Below are positions 38,672-48,155 of a stretch of DNA of 64,000 nucleotides, in pieces. A program made the position numbers and the translations under genes. The notes beneath the pieces are model-generated. The model ran no database searches, was not told the origin of the DNA, and saw nothing but the letters and a program-made list of their open reading frames with translations. The stretch is from Aeromonas finlandensis (GTDB lineage: Bacteria; Pseudomonadota; Gammaproteobacteria; Enterobacterales; Aeromonadaceae), in NCBI RefSeq assembly GCF_000764645.1, contig NZ_JRGK01000032.1, positions 1 to 64,000 on the forward strand. Reading direction: 5' to 3'. The number at the start of each line of letters is the position of its first letter. Position 1 is the first letter of the stretch.

Positions 38672-39136
38672 TTATCCCTTGAGGAAATCCAGTACCACCT
38701 GATGGTGATCGCTGGTTTTGAACTTGTCGAAGTGGTGGGCAATCTTGCCCTCTTCATCGATGAGGAAGCTCTGACGGTGAATGCCGTCATACTCCTTGCC
38801 CATGAATTTTTTCGGGCCCCAGACGCCAAAGGCATCGGCGACGGCGTGGTCTTCATCGGCCAGCAGGGTGAAGTTGAGCTGGTCCCGCTCTTCGAACTTT
38901 TTCAGTCGTTTGGCCGGGTCCGGGCTGATGCCAAGTACCACCACATTGAGGGCGGCCAGCTCGGCGTTCACATCGCGCAGGCTGCAGGCCTGGGTGGTAC
39001 AGCCCGGGGTCATCGCCTTGGGATAGAAATAGACCAGCACCTTCTTGCCGCGCAGGCCAGCGAGGCTGACCTGATTGCCATTCTGATCGGGCAGGGAGAA
39101 ATCGGGGGCGGGGCTGCCAGCTTGTAGTGGTTGCAT
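38672..39136 (-). CDS. bcp: Thiol peroxidase Bcp (PrxQ-type peroxiredoxin)
   Basis: Bcp reduces hydrogen and organic peroxides using thioredoxin. The product is 154 residues. The peroxidatic Cys46 and resolving Cys51 are in the TPGCTTQACSLRD motif, a spacing that allows the intramolecular disulfide of the PrxQ group. It follows gcvR by about 25 bases, the conserved gcvR-bcp order. Confidence 0.96.
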   Translation of the reverse strand: MQPLQAGSPAPDFSLPDQNGNQVSLAGLRGKKVLVYFYPKAMTPGCTTQACSLRDVNAELAALNVVVLGISPDPAKRLKKFEERDQLNFTLLADEDHAVADAFGVWGPKKFMGKEYDGIHRQSFLIDEEGKIAHHFDKFKTSDHHQVVLDFLKG

Positions 39137-39160
39137 GGGGTCTCCTCGGGTAAAACGCCT

Positions 39161-39694
39161 TCAGGCGTGTTTGCGATTGACGATAAACTCGAACGATTCG
39201 GCACCCAGTTGACGACAGAAATCGGCGAAGGCGGTTTGCGAACCCTCCACTTCACCCTCTCTGGCCAGATTGAGTTGAAAACTGATCTTCAGCAGGTTGA
39301 ACGGCTGCTGCTCCAGGGTCATGGATTGCATCGCCTGGATGTTCCAGCCATGTTCGCTGAAGAACTGGGTGCACTGGCTTACGATGCCGGGCTCGTCGCG
39401 GATCAACAGGTCGGCACTGGCGCGGACGTCATACTGCAGGGACTGGTGGCGTTCGGTGCGTTTCATCATGGTGATGAGATCCCACTCCTGGCTACGCAGG
39501 GGCAGGCTAATTTCGAGTTGCATCATGCTGTTCCAGTCGCCCGAGAGCAGCATGATAAAGGTAAATTCATTGCCGAAGATGCCAAGGCGGCTGTCCACAA
39601 TGTTGCAACCACAGCCACTGACGTGACGGGTCACTTCATTGACGATGCCAGGCCTGTCCGTGCCGATGGCCGTTACGACCAGGTAGTGAGTCAT
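39161..39694 (-). CDS. gcvR: Glycine cleavage system repressor GcvR
   Basis: The product is about 177 residues with two ACT domains: residues about 1-80 begin MTHYLVVTAIGTDRPGIVNE and the second begins near VRASADLLIRDEPGIVSQCT. GcvR binds glycine and antagonises GcvA at the gcvTHP promoter. The start fits E. coli GcvR; the upstream open frame is not supported. It is divergent from dapA with 204 bases between them. Confidence 0.93.
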   Translation of the reverse strand: MTHYLVVTAIGTDRPGIVNEVTRHVSGCGCNIVDSRLGIFGNEFTFIMLLSGDWNSMMQLEISLPLRSQEWDLITMMKRTERHQSLQYDVRASADLLIRDEPGIVSQCTQFFSEHGWNIQAMQSMTLEQQPFNLLKISFQLNLAREGEVEGSQTAFADFCRQLGAESFEFIVNRKHA

Positions 39695-39898
39695 AAATCT
39701 TCTCTCGTCCTTATTTTGTTGTGAAAGCCGCAGTGCTCTGCCAAGCCGCTGGCTCTGTTGACCAATCCCTGGTGCGCTGCCCGAGCTTTCATTTATCACT
39801 TTTTGTGTCGGATGGTATCACGACCTGCCCCCTCTCTCCCTTGTTTTTCAAAGGGGTCAGCTTTACCATTACGCCCCTGAAAATCGGGAGAAAAGTCC

Positions 39899-40786
39899 AT
39901 GTTACGCGGTAGTATTGTTGCGCTCGTTACCCCCATGCTGGCTTCAGGTGAAGTCGATTGGGCCAGTCTGGCCAGCTTGGTCGACTATCATGTCAGCGCC
40001 GGGACCAGCGCTATTGTTGCGGTGGGAACCACAGGGGAATCGGTGACCCTGAGCGAGCAGGAACATATCGCCGTCGTTGAAAAGACCGTTGAGTATGCCG
40101 CCGGACGCATTCCCGTCATCGCCGGTTGTGGCTCCAACAATACCGCCCATGCCATTGAATTGACCAAGCGACTGGCCAAAACCGGCGTGGTGGCGGGCCT
40201 CTCGGTGACACCCTACTACAACAAACCCACCCAAGAGGGCCTCTATCGCCACTATTGTGCGATCGCCGAGGCTAGTGGTCTGCCCCAAATTCTTTATAAT
40301 GTCCCCGGTCGCACCTGCTGCGATCTCAAACCGGAGACTGTCGCTCGTCTGGCCAAGGTTCCCGGCATTATCGGTTTGAAAGAGGCAACCGGCGATTTGA
40401 ACCGCACCCCGCTGCTGCGCGAGCTGTGCGGGCCGGAGTTTGCTCTCTACAGTGGCGACGATGCCACTGGTTGTGATTTTATGCTGCAAGGTGGCGATGG
40501 CGTGATTTCTGTCACCACCAATATTGCAGCGGCCCAGATGGCCGACATGTGTCGTGCTGCGCTGGCCGGTGATGCCGGGCAGGCGCATGACATCAACAAT
40601 CTTTTGATGCCGTTGCACAAGACTCTGTTCTGCGAACCGAGCCCCACCCCGGTGAAATGGGCCTGTGCCCAACTGGGGTTGATTGCAACAGCCACCTTGC
40701 GCCTGCCGCTGGTTGACCTCACCCCCGAGGGCGAACAGCTGATGGCGCGAGCACTGACCACAGCGGAGTTGATGGCGAGTGTTTAA
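39899..40786 (+). CDS. dapA: 4-hydroxy-tetrahydrodipicolinate synthase DapA
   Basis: DapA condenses pyruvate and aspartate semialdehyde in lysine and diaminopimelate synthesis. The product is 295 residues. The Schiff-base lysine is in IGLKEATGD (near residue 162), and the catalytic Tyr region is [23 protein letters not shown] is the pyruvate-binding part. The ATG is preceded by a GGGAGA ribosome site. It overlaps the start of bamC, the conserved dapA-bamC order. Confidence 0.97.
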   Translation: MLRGSIVALVTPMLASGEVDWASLASLVDYHVSAGTSAIVAVGTTGESVTLSEQEHIAVVEKTVEYAAGRIPVIAGCGSNNTAHAIELTKRLAKTGVVAGLSVTPYYNKPTQEGLYRHYCAIAEASGLPQILYNVPGRTCCDLKPETVARLAKVPGIIGLKEATGDLNRTPLLRELCGPEFALYSGDDATGCDFMLQGGDGVISVTTNIAAAQMADMCRAALAGDAGQAHDINNLLMPLHKTLFCEPSPTPVKWACAQLGLIATATLRLPLVDLTPEGEQLMARALTTAELMASV

Positions 40787-41906
40787 ATCTAATGGAAAGG
40801 GAAATAGAGCCCGTCTGGTGCTGAGCGTTGCGACTGTTGCCGTATTGGCCGGTTGCAGCACCCCCCAGGATCGCAAGATGGCCAACCGGGACTTCGAATA
40901 TGAAGATGCCCGCCTCGAGGGCCGTGCGTTCTTGATCCCCGCAGGATTGAGCGCCCCCGAGTTCAACAGCCAGTACGATATCCCGCCGCTTCCCGAGCGC
41001 AGCCGTGAAGGTGCCCTCGGCGCCAACATCGATGTGCGTCCGCCCGCCCAACTGCTGACCGTGGTACCAGGCAGCCAGGTGGTGACAAATGCCAGTGAAC
41101 CGACCGTCGCCTTCTATGCCTTGAGCACCAGTCAGAGCGTGGAGCGCGATACCTGGTCGTTCCTGATGAACTTCCTGGCCAAATACAAGGTCACTACCGA
41201 GAAGCTGGATCAGCAGGATGGCGTATTGCAGACCGGCTGGTTTGACAACACGGTTGCCCTCGATGGCTGGGGTGAAGATGACGACGATTTCAAAATCCGT
41301 CAGCGTTACCAGTTTACCGTGCGTAACGACGAGGCTCGTCATGCCGTCAACATGTCGGTACGGGTGCTGGATCACGAAGAGACCATCGACGGCGAGACCA
41401 GCAACAAGCTGACCCCTGCCGATGCCCAGCGTTATGCCGCCCGGGTGCTGAACCAGTTCTCTCTCTATTACGACAGCCAGCTGAAAGCCCGCGAGCAGCA
41501 CAAGTCCAACGATGGCATGGGCCTGCAGCTGGGTCTGGACAACAACGAGCTGAGCGCCTGGATTGCCGAAGGCTCCTTTGATCAGGTGTGGCGTCGTCTC
41601 AATCAGGTGCTGCCAGCCTACGGCTTCATCATCAAGGATACCCAGCAGTCACTGGGCTGGATCGATGTCGAGTACGAAGAGCCGGGCGCCGAGTTCTGGA
41701 AGGCGAAAGGGAGCGAGCCGTTCAAACTGGAGGAGGAGAAATTCCGCTTCCAGCTTGGCGAAATGGCGGGAGGCAAGACCTCCATCACCCTGTTCGACAA
41801 GGACAAGAAGCCGGTATCGTCCGGGGTTATCTCCCAGATGTATATCAGCCTGTCCGAGGCATTCGCCAAGGGGCTGGCCGATCAGGCAGCAGCAAAAGCA
41901 GAATAA
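40779..41906 (+). CDS. bamC: Outer membrane assembly lipoprotein BamC
   Basis: BamC (NlpB) is a lipoprotein of the BAM complex that folds outer membrane proteins. The product is 375 residues. The lipobox VAVLAGC sets the acylated Cys at about residue 26. The next part, with [18 protein letters not shown], matches the conserved unstructured N-terminus that binds BamD, followed by two helix-grip domains. The start is a GTG lying within the last codons of dapA, an eight-base overlap; the only nearby ATG (40792) is out of frame. Confidence 0.93.
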   Translation: MFKSNGKGNRARLVLSVATVAVLAGCSTPQDRKMANRDFEYEDARLEGRAFLIPAGLSAPEFNSQYDIPPLPERSREGALGANIDVRPPAQLLTVVPGSQVVTNASEPTVAFYALSTSQSVERDTWSFLMNFLAKYKVTTEKLDQQDGVLQTGWFDNTVALDGWGEDDDDFKIRQRYQFTVRNDEARHAVNMSVRVLDHEETIDGETSNKLTPADAQRYAARVLNQFSLYYDSQLKAREQHKSNDGMGLQLGLDNNELSAWIAEGSFDQVWRRLNQVLPAYGFIIKDTQQSLGWIDVEYEEPGAEFWKAKGSEPFKLEEEKFRFQLGEMAGGKTSITLFDKDKKPVSSGVISQMYISLSEAFAKGLADQAAAKAE

Positions 41907-41908
41907 AT

Positions 41909-41935
41909 ACAGGGGCCTTGTGCCCCTGTTTTGTT
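41909..41935 (+). terminator. Terminator of dapA-bamC
   Basis: ACAGGGGC-CTTGT-GCCCCTGT followed by TTTGTT, directly after the bamC stop. Confidence 0.88.
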
Positions 41936-42074
41936 ATCTGAATCCCCCTGAAAACGCGGGGGATTGTGACCGGTTTTCGATGATGCGAGCCCCCTTGCCA
42001 GCCCGTTGCAAACAGAGCGCGCAGGTGAGGGACTCGCGATGTTTACCCCCCACAAACAGGAAGTGTTATTAGCC

Positions 42075-43178
42075 ATGAGTCTTGCAGATCAAGTATTGGC
42101 GGTGAATGACGATTTGCCGATCCGTACCGATAAACCTGTCCATTCCGGCAAAGTGCGCAGCGTCTACTGGTTGACCCCCGAAGACAGTGCCCGGCTCATA
42201 AAAGAGAAAGGCTATGATGTGCCGGCCGATGCGCCCCTTGCCCTCATGGTGATCAGCGATCGCATCTCGGCCTTCGATTGCATCTGGCAAGGTGTGGATG
42301 GCCTGAACGGCGTACCGGGCAAAGGGGCGGCGCTCAACGCCATCTCCAGCCACTGGTTCAAGCTGTTCAAGGAGAAGGGACTGGCTGACAGCCACATTCT
42401 GGATATTCCGCACCCCTTCGTCTGGATCGTGCAAAAAGCCCGTCCGGTGATGATCGAGGCGATTGCCCGCCAATACATCACCGGCTCCATGTGGCGTGCC
42501 TACAAGGATGGCGAGCGCGAGTTCTGCGGCATCACCCTGCCGGAAGGGCTCAAAAAAGATCAGAAGCTGCCACAGATCCTCATCACCCCCTCCACCAAGG
42601 GCGTGCTGAAAGGGCTGGATGGCGTGCCGGAAGCCGATGACGTCAACGTCTCCCGTGCCGATATCGAGCGCCACTATAAAGGCTTTAACTTCAGCAAGCC
42701 GGCCGATATCGACCGCTACGAAGTGCTGCTCAAAGAGGGCTTCAACGTTATCAGCGACGCGCTGGCCGGGCTGGATCAGATCTTCGTCGATACCAAGTTC
42801 GAGTTTGGTTACGTCCACGATGCCGCGGGTAACGAGAAGCTCATCTACATGGACGAAGTGGGTACCCCCGACAGCTCCCGTATCTGGGATGGCGCCGCCC
42901 TGCGCGACGGTCAGATTGTCGAGAAGTCCAAAGAGGGTTTCCGTCAGTGGCTGCTTAACCACTTCCCGGATCCGGACATCCTGCTCAACAAGAACCGCAT
43001 GTCGGAACGTTTCGCCCTGGCCCGCGACAACAAGCTGCCGACCGAAGTGATGATGGATATCTCCAACACCTACGTCGGGATCGCCGAAAAGATCATCGGC
43101 CACAAGCTGGTGCGCTCTGCCAATCCCAAGCAGGAGATCATCGAGGTGCTGCGCGATCAGTACGGTCTGATCGACTAA
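42075..43178 (+). CDS. purC: SAICAR synthetase PurC (long Vibrio-type form)
   Basis: PurC joins aspartate to CAIR in purine synthesis. At about 367 residues it is the long form seen in Vibrio and Aeromonas, not the 237-residue E. coli form. Family motifs are the start region [30 protein letters not shown] and [14 protein letters not shown], and [17 protein letters not shown]. The ATG follows an AGGAAG site at longer than usual distance (about 11 bases). A 23-codon upstream extension is open but unlikely. Confidence 0.95.
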   Translation: MSLADQVLAVNDDLPIRTDKPVHSGKVRSVYWLTPEDSARLIKEKGYDVPADAPLALMVISDRISAFDCIWQGVDGLNGVPGKGAALNAISSHWFKLFKEKGLADSHILDIPHPFVWIVQKARPVMIEAIARQYITGSMWRAYKDGEREFCGITLPEGLKKDQKLPQILITPSTKGVLKGLDGVPEADDVNVSRADIERHYKGFNFSKPADIDRYEVLLKEGFNVISDALAGLDQIFVDTKFEFGYVHDAAGNEKLIYMDEVGTPDSSRIWDGAALRDGQIVEKSKEGFRQWLLNHFPDPDILLNKNRMSERFALARDNKLPTEVMMDISNTYVGIAEKIIGHKLVRSANPKQEIIEVLRDQYGLID

Positions 43179-43249
43179 GGGTTACCCTCTTTTTTGTCAT
43201 CGAAAAACAAACGTTTGCCGGTGGCGAAGGAGATAGGCAAAGAAACAGA

Positions 43250-43278
43250 CGGGCCCCACTGCGGGGCCCGTTTTTATT
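43250..43278 (+). terminator. Terminator of purC
   Basis: CGGGCCCC-ACTGC-GGGGCCCG with TTTTTATT after it. Confidence 0.9.
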
Positions 43279-43305
43279 GCTGGTCTGGCGACGAGAGGAT
43301 GGCGA

Positions 43306-43908
43306 TCAGCCGTTGACCTTGAACACCTGACCGGTCTGGATACCCAGCACCGACTTCTTGTAAGCCAGCGCCACCTTGGCGGCGGGCACCGGCACGAAGC
43401 CCGGGAAGAAGTCGGCGTATTTGTCCATCGACTCCTCCAGCACGGTGGGGCTCACCACGTTGATGCGAAGGCCCCTGGGCAGTTCGCAGGCGGCGGCTTT
43501 CACAAAGTGATCGATGGCGCCGTTGACGGTGCTGGCGCTCACCCCCCAGTTGATGGGCTCCTCGCTCAGGATGCCGCTGATCAGGGTGATGGAGCCCTTG
43601 TCAGTCAGATAGGGGATGGCGGCGCGGGTCAGGTTGATCTGGCCCATCAGCTTGCTCTCCAGCCCCACCTGCCACTGCTCGTCGGTCATCTCGGTCAGGC
43701 CGTTGAAGGCCACGCTGCCGCTGGCCACCACCAGCGCATCGAACTGGCCCACTTGGGCAAACAGCGCCTTGATGGAGGCGGGATCGCGCATGTCGACCGT
43801 AGCATCACCACGGCTGTGGCCGACCCGGATCACCTGATGATCTTTGGCAAGCAGTTCACTGACTGCGGAGCCGACGGTGCCGGAGGCACCCACAATCACA
43901 ATTTTCAT
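43306..43908 (-). CDS. Short-chain dehydrogenase/reductase
   Basis: The product is about 200 residues. It opens MKIVIVGASGTVGSAVSELL (NAD(P)-binding GxxGxxG), has the SDR region LVVASGSVAF, and SGILSEEPINWGVSASTVNGAIDHF in place of the usual catalytic area. The canonical YxxxK is replaced by S-x-x-x-N, as in a known group of YxxxK-lacking SDRs. The ATG at 43908 has AGGAG eight bases upstream. It is divergent from a LysR regulator, which probably controls it. Substrate unknown. Confidence 0.8.
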   Translation of the reverse strand: MKIVIVGASGTVGSAVSELLAKDHQVIRVGHSRGDATVDMRDPASIKALFAQVGQFDALVVASGSVAFNGLTEMTDEQWQVGLESKLMGQINLTRAAIPYLTDKGSITLISGILSEEPINWGVSASTVNGAIDHFVKAAACELPRGLRINVVSPTVLEESMDKYADFFPGFVPVPAAKVALAYKKSVLGIQTGQVFKVNG

Positions 43909-44005
43909 CTGCATCACTCCTGGTTGGGATGTGTTGATTCTAGCGCAACAGAAAGTGCGAAAAAGCGCGTAAAATAAACCCATTGTTTCCATATTGGAGC
44001 TAATG

Positions 44006-44905
44006 ATGGATATCGCCCATCTGGCCAGCTTTTATGAAGTGGTGCTGCGAGGCAGTTTCTCTGCCGCCGCCGATACACTGGGGGTCAGCAAGGGGATGCT
44101 GAGCCGCCACGTCAGCGCGCTGGAGTCCTCCCTCAATGCGCAACTGCTGCAGCGCACCACCCGTCGCCTCAGCCTGACCGAGGCGGGCAAGACCCTCTAT
44201 CAGCAGGCGGGGGAGATCTTCGCGCTGGCACGGCAGGCGGAGCAGGATATTCAGGCGCTGACCGAAGAGGATGGCGGCCGCCTCTGTTTCACCTGCCCGG
44301 TCAGCACCGGCGATCGCATGGTGAGCGAGCTGCTGGCCAGCTTTGCCGCGCTCTGCCCGGGGGTTGAGGTGGAACTCAATTTCACCAATCAGATGGTCGA
44401 CATGAGTCAGGGGGAGAACGACATCGCCTTGCGCGCCATGAACGAGGTGCCGGACAATCTGGTGGCCCTGCCGCTGGGTCGGCTCAAGGATGTGGTGGTG
44501 GCCAGCCCCGCGCTGGTGGCGCGAGAGGGGCGTCCGGCTACCCCCTACGAGCTGAGCGGGCGCAACTGCCTGTTGCAGGGGAACAATCCGGCCTGGGAGC
44601 AGTGGCACTTCATCCGTGAGGGGGAAGAGGCCCACATTCTGGTGCAGGGCAAGGTGCGGGCCAACCACTACAGCACAGTGCTGCAATTGGCTCGCGCCGG
44701 GATGGGCTATGCCAAGTGCCCGCTGATGCTGGTGGAGTCTGCTCTGGCGGCGGGGGCGCTGGTGACCATGCTCGACGAGTGGCAGAGCGGCCTGCATCAG
44801 CTCCATGTGCTGCACGCTCAGCAGCGGCGAGTGCCGCGCAAGATCCGGCTGTTCAAGCAGGTGCTGGCCCAGTGGTTTGCCGAGCGGCCCCGCTACCTGC
44901 TCTGA
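44006..44905 (+). CDS. LysR-family transcriptional regulator
   Basis: The product is about 299 residues starting MDIAHLASFYEVVLRGSFSA. The N-terminal helix-turn-helix is SAAADTLGVSKGMLSRHVSALE (about 18-40); the rest is a substrate-binding effector domain. The second of two adjacent ATGs has GGAG at seven bases. It is divergent from the SDR gene, with only about 97 bases between start codons, the classical LysR-target arrangement. Confidence 0.87.
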   Translation: MDIAHLASFYEVVLRGSFSAAADTLGVSKGMLSRHVSALESSLNAQLLQRTTRRLSLTEAGKTLYQQAGEIFALARQAEQDIQALTEEDGGRLCFTCPVSTGDRMVSELLASFAALCPGVEVELNFTNQMVDMSQGENDIALRAMNEVPDNLVALPLGRLKDVVVASPALVAREGRPATPYELSGRNCLLQGNNPAWEQWHFIREGEEAHILVQGKVRANHYSTVLQLARAGMGYAKCPLMLVESALAAGALVTMLDEWQSGLHQLHVLHAQQRRVPRKIRLFKQVLAQWFAERPRYLL

Positions 44906-44976
44906 GCAGCGTTATTTTTCTGTCATCTTCGGCTGCTACCCTGCGCCCATCATCGGCATCAGGAAGATCAGCGGGA

Positions 44977-45615
44977 ATGAAGAGCAATAGAGGGTTGACC
45001 GGGTTTGTGCTGCTCTGTGCAGCGTTGTGGGCGGGCAGTGCGCAGGCCGTGGTGGAAGTGAAGGTGCCGGATAATTTTCGCATCCTCGCGGTGAGCAACG
45101 GCATTTTGCAGGATGAGCAGCATGCCACCCTGGCAGATGGCGAGCAGCAACTGCTGGTGCGCTTCGAAGGGATTATCCCCAGTCGCAGCAGCAGCGAGAA
45201 TGACCGGCAGGTACGCTCCGAGCCGCAGGTGGTGCGCTATCAGGGCAGCAATCAGCATGTGCAGCTGACGGCCAGCGTGCCGGGAGACGAGCGGGGGATG
45301 CAGGCGTATGCCAAGGCCCCGGTGGTAGGGTTGCAGGAGAGTGGTCGGGCGCTTGCCATCCAGCAGGATGCGCTGGTGACCAGCGGCATCCTGCTGGGGG
45401 TGGACTGGAACGGCAAACTGGCGGAATACAACCGCAGCGGTGGCAAGGCGGCGCTGACGGCCGTCGCCGTTGCTGCCCAGCCAGCGGCCACGGTCGCCAG
45501 TGGGGCTCAACCACTGGCAGCCAGCGAGCTGGAAGGGCAGTTGCAGCAGCTGTTCCTCAAGGCCGATCCGGCCCTTCGCAAGCGCTTTATCAGTTGGGCC
45601 GTGCCGCAGCTTTAA
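44977..45615 (+). CDS. DUF2057 (UPF0319, YccT-like) exported protein
   Basis: The product is about 212 residues with a signal peptide (MKSNRGLTGFVLLCAALWAG, cut near AQA). The mature start VVEVKVPDNFRILAVSNG matches the DUF2057 family; E. coli YccT of this family has been linked to curli synthesis. The frame is open upstream, but inside the LysR gene. An AGGAAG site precedes the ATG at normal-to-long distance. Function here unknown. Confidence 0.8.
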   Translation: MKSNRGLTGFVLLCAALWAGSAQAVVEVKVPDNFRILAVSNGILQDEQHATLADGEQQLLVRFEGIIPSRSSSENDRQVRSEPQVVRYQGSNQHVQLTASVPGDERGMQAYAKAPVVGLQESGRALAIQQDALVTSGILLGVDWNGKLAEYNRSGGKAALTAVAVAAQPAATVASGAQPLAASELEGQLQQLFLKADPALRKRFISWAVPQL

Positions 45616-45688
45616 GTTTTTCGTCCGTTGCAGTAACGTGGGCACTCCTTTTTCAGGCGCTCTGTTCATCGTACTCAACGAGGTTTTC

Positions 45689-46135
45689 ATGTTTGAATTG
45701 CATTCACGCCTGCAGGCAGATACCCGGCTACTCGGGGATCTGCCCCTCTGCCGCGTCTTGCTAGCCAAAGATAGCCAGTACCCCTGGCTCATTCTGGTGC
45801 CGCGAGTGGCTAACCTGCGGGAAATTCACCATCTGGCGCCGGAGCAGCAGCAACAGCTGATGCAGGAGTCCTGCGCCGTCGCCACCCTGATGGAGCAGGC
45901 CCTCAGCCCGGACAAGATCAACATCGGGGCGCTGGGCAATCTGGTGCCGCAACTCCATCTTCACCATGTCGCCCGCTTTGCGACGGATCGCGCCTGGCCC
46001 GGCCCCATCTGGGGAGCTCATCCGGCCGTGCCTTATGACGCTCACGTTCTGGCCCAGCAGGCCGATACATGGCGTGCCCGGCTCGCCAAGCTCAGTGGTT
46101 TCACCCCGGAGGCTGCTGATAACGGGGTCAACTGA
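45689..46135 (+). CDS. HIT-domain hydrolase-like protein
   Basis: The product is 148 residues. It carries GALGNLVPQLHLHHVARF near 90-107; the histidine cluster is the HIT active-site region, though in the HxHHxx spacing seen in a proteobacterial subgroup and not the canonical HxHxHxx. Members bind nucleotides. The ATG lies after a short GAGG site. It stands alone. Confidence 0.82.
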   Translation: MFELHSRLQADTRLLGDLPLCRVLLAKDSQYPWLILVPRVANLREIHHLAPEQQQQLMQESCAVATLMEQALSPDKINIGALGNLVPQLHLHHVARFATDRAWPGPIWGAHPAVPYDAHVLAQQADTWRARLAKLSGFTPEAADNGVN

Positions 46136-46224
46136 GAGTCTCGTCGCTATTTCAGTCTCCGGGCCGTGTCATCTGTTAGAGTTATGGTATAGATAAGCCC
46201 ATTTTCTATGTTCAGGAAGGTCCC

Positions 46225-46923
46225 ATGATAGTGACAAGATCCGATGACGATGCCGTATTGACCACAGAGGATGTGCTGCTCAGTCTGTGCAACTCGGTGA
46301 CGGACGTCTTGAGTGCCGCGACCATGAGTCAGGTGCGCTTTTCCGGCATGGTGCAGCGGATCAGCAAGACCTGCCTCAAGCCCGATATCGGCTGTTTCGT
46401 GCTGTTTGATGGCGGTTTTTCCGGTCTGGTGGTGATCAACTTCTCCGCTGCTGCCGCCATGGAGCTGTACGAGAGCTACATGCTCAGCATGGGACTCTCC
46501 AAGGAGGATCTCGCTATCTCCCACACCTCTGACGAGGTGAGCAACGTGATGGGCGAGCTGATGAACCAGATCGTCGGCAGCTTCACCGTCAAGGTGGGCC
46601 GCGATTTGCAAACCCACATCACCCAGAACCAGCCGAAGATGCTGGCCCTCAACAAGCAGGTGATGCTGAGCGTCGATACCAATCTCGACAGGCCGGAGTC
46701 CCGCCGGGTCACCTTCTTTACCGCCCGCAACAACATCTTCTATCTCGAGCTGGCGATGGACAAAACCGAGTTCATTCGCATCCACAGTGAGGGAATGGAC
46801 GAGGAGGAGCTGGATCCTGATGCCTTGATCGCCCAAGCCAAGCAGAATGCCGCCAAGCCGGTTCAGGCTGCGGCCCCGGTCGCCAACGATCACGACGATC
46901 TGCTCGATTCCCTCGGGATTTGA
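46225..46923 (+). CDS. DUF3334 protein with CheX-like core
   Basis: The product is 232 residues. I recognise DUF3334, found in Vibrio and Aeromonas. Residues about 105-122 read DEVSNVMGELMNQIVGSF, which resembles the E-x-x-N phosphatase helix of CheC/CheX proteins that dephosphorylate CheY. A charged, alanine-rich tail ends DDLLDSLGI. A role in dephosphorylating a response regulator is plausible but unproven. AGGAAGG precedes the ATG. Confidence 0.7.
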   Translation: MIVTRSDDDAVLTTEDVLLSLCNSVTDVLSAATMSQVRFSGMVQRISKTCLKPDIGCFVLFDGGFSGLVVINFSAAAAMELYESYMLSMGLSKEDLAISHTSDEVSNVMGELMNQIVGSFTVKVGRDLQTHITQNQPKMLALNKQVMLSVDTNLDRPESRRVTFFTARNNIFYLELAMDKTEFIRIHSEGMDEEELDPDALIAQAKQNAAKPVQAAAPVANDHDDLLDSLGI

Positions 46924-46943
46924 GACGCAAGCCAGAGAGCAGC

Positions 46944-46973
46944 AAGGCCACCCTCGGGTGGCCTTGTGCTTTT
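46944..46973. terminator. Terminator between DUF3334 and DUF2860 genes
   Basis: AAGGCCACCC-TC-GGGTGGCCTT stem, moderately T-rich after it on the plus strand. Confidence 0.7.
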
Positions 46974-46988
46974 CCTGTTGACTCCGGA

Positions 46989-47987
46989 CTAGAAGTTGTA
47001 GAGCAGGCCGGTGCTGAAGCGGGTGGCTTGTGAGTCGTAGAAACTGATATCCGAGCTGGATTTGGCATACGCCGCACTGGCGGTGGCCGAGAGGGCGCTG
47101 ACGCCAAACAGGTTGTGCCAGAAGAAGATGGCGTTCGCTGCAAACTCGTCGGCATCGGCGTACTGGCCAAAGAGGGGGTTGGCCTCGTCATAGCTGCTCT
47201 GGCCGAGGTAGAGGTTGCTGACAAACGACCACTGGGCGCCTCGCTTGGCATAAGTCAGCTGCATGCCGCTCTGCTTGTAGCGCTGGGCGCTGCCATCGAG
47301 ATCCGCATCGCGATAGATCAGTGCAGGCTCCAGCTGTTGGCCGGGAGCAAAACGCCACTGATAGGAGAGTTCGAGGGCGTGGATCTTGCCATTGCGATCG
47401 AGGGTCGAGGCGTAGCTGGTGTGGTGGATGGCATCGTACTGTTGGCCGCTGCGCTCTTCATCCACATCGATATTGCGGGTGGTCAGGCTGCCGTTGAAGT
47501 TGCTGCCCCAGATATTGTCCCAGCTTGCCCGCACGCCGGTCGAGTTGATATCGGTCGAGCTGCGGGCAGCCCCCACGGCAAACGGATCGCTCCACTGCTC
47601 GGTTGGCATGGCGCTGAACACCAGCGAGCCACCGACAATCCCCTTGTCCCCCAGCTCCTGCCGCAGCCCCAGCTGCTGGGTGAAGTCGAAGCGAATGGCA
47701 TCCTGGATCAGGTTGCCGAGGAAAATTTGGGTGCGGGTATCGGCAAAGGTGTAGCGAATATCGGCATTGATGAGCGGGGTGACGGCGGCGCTGCTCTCTG
47801 GACTGCCCAGACTGGAGAGGGTGCTGTGGTCATCGTCACCGCTGTAGAAGTTGGATTCGTAGTTGACGACATTGATGCCGCCCAGCAGAAAACCGGACCA
47901 GCCTGACTCTTTGGGGATGCTCCCCAAATCGGCATGAGCACTGTTGGCAACCAGCAGGCCAAGGCCAAGCAGAGGGATATAACGCAT
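46989..47987 (-). CDS. DUF2860 outer-membrane-like protein
   Basis: The product is about 332 residues with a signal peptide (MRYIPLLGLGLLVANSAHA). Alternating polar and aromatic strands and a C-terminal phenylalanine (GLLYNF) are typical of an outer-membrane beta-barrel. I recognise it as DUF2860. The start follows AGGAG at about 11 bases. It converges on the DUF3334 gene. No substrate or pore specificity can be named. Confidence 0.72.
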   Translation of the reverse strand: MRYIPLLGLGLLVANSAHADLGSIPKESGWSGFLLGGINVVNYESNFYSGDDDHSTLSSLGSPESSAAVTPLINADIRYTFADTRTQIFLGNLIQDAIRFDFTQQLGLRQELGDKGIVGGSLVFSAMPTEQWSDPFAVGAARSSTDINSTGVRASWDNIWGSNFNGSLTTRNIDVDEERSGQQYDAIHHTSYASTLDRNGKIHALELSYQWRFAPGQQLEPALIYRDADLDGSAQRYKQSGMQLTYAKRGAQWSFVSNLYLGQSSYDEANPLFGQYADADEFAANAIFFWHNLFGVSALSATASAAYAKSSSDISFYDSQATRFSTGLLYNF

Positions 47988-48155
47988 CGGGTGTGGGCTC
48001 CTGAACAATCTGTATCGGGTAGTGGGCTGTGGGTGCAACGCAACTGATATTCGCCAATCAGTTCACAGAATCGTGACGCAATTGTATGAGATTAAGAAGA
48101 GTTCACTCAGTTGTGCTGGTATTCTGTACCGCGAATATCGGGGGAAAACAATAAG

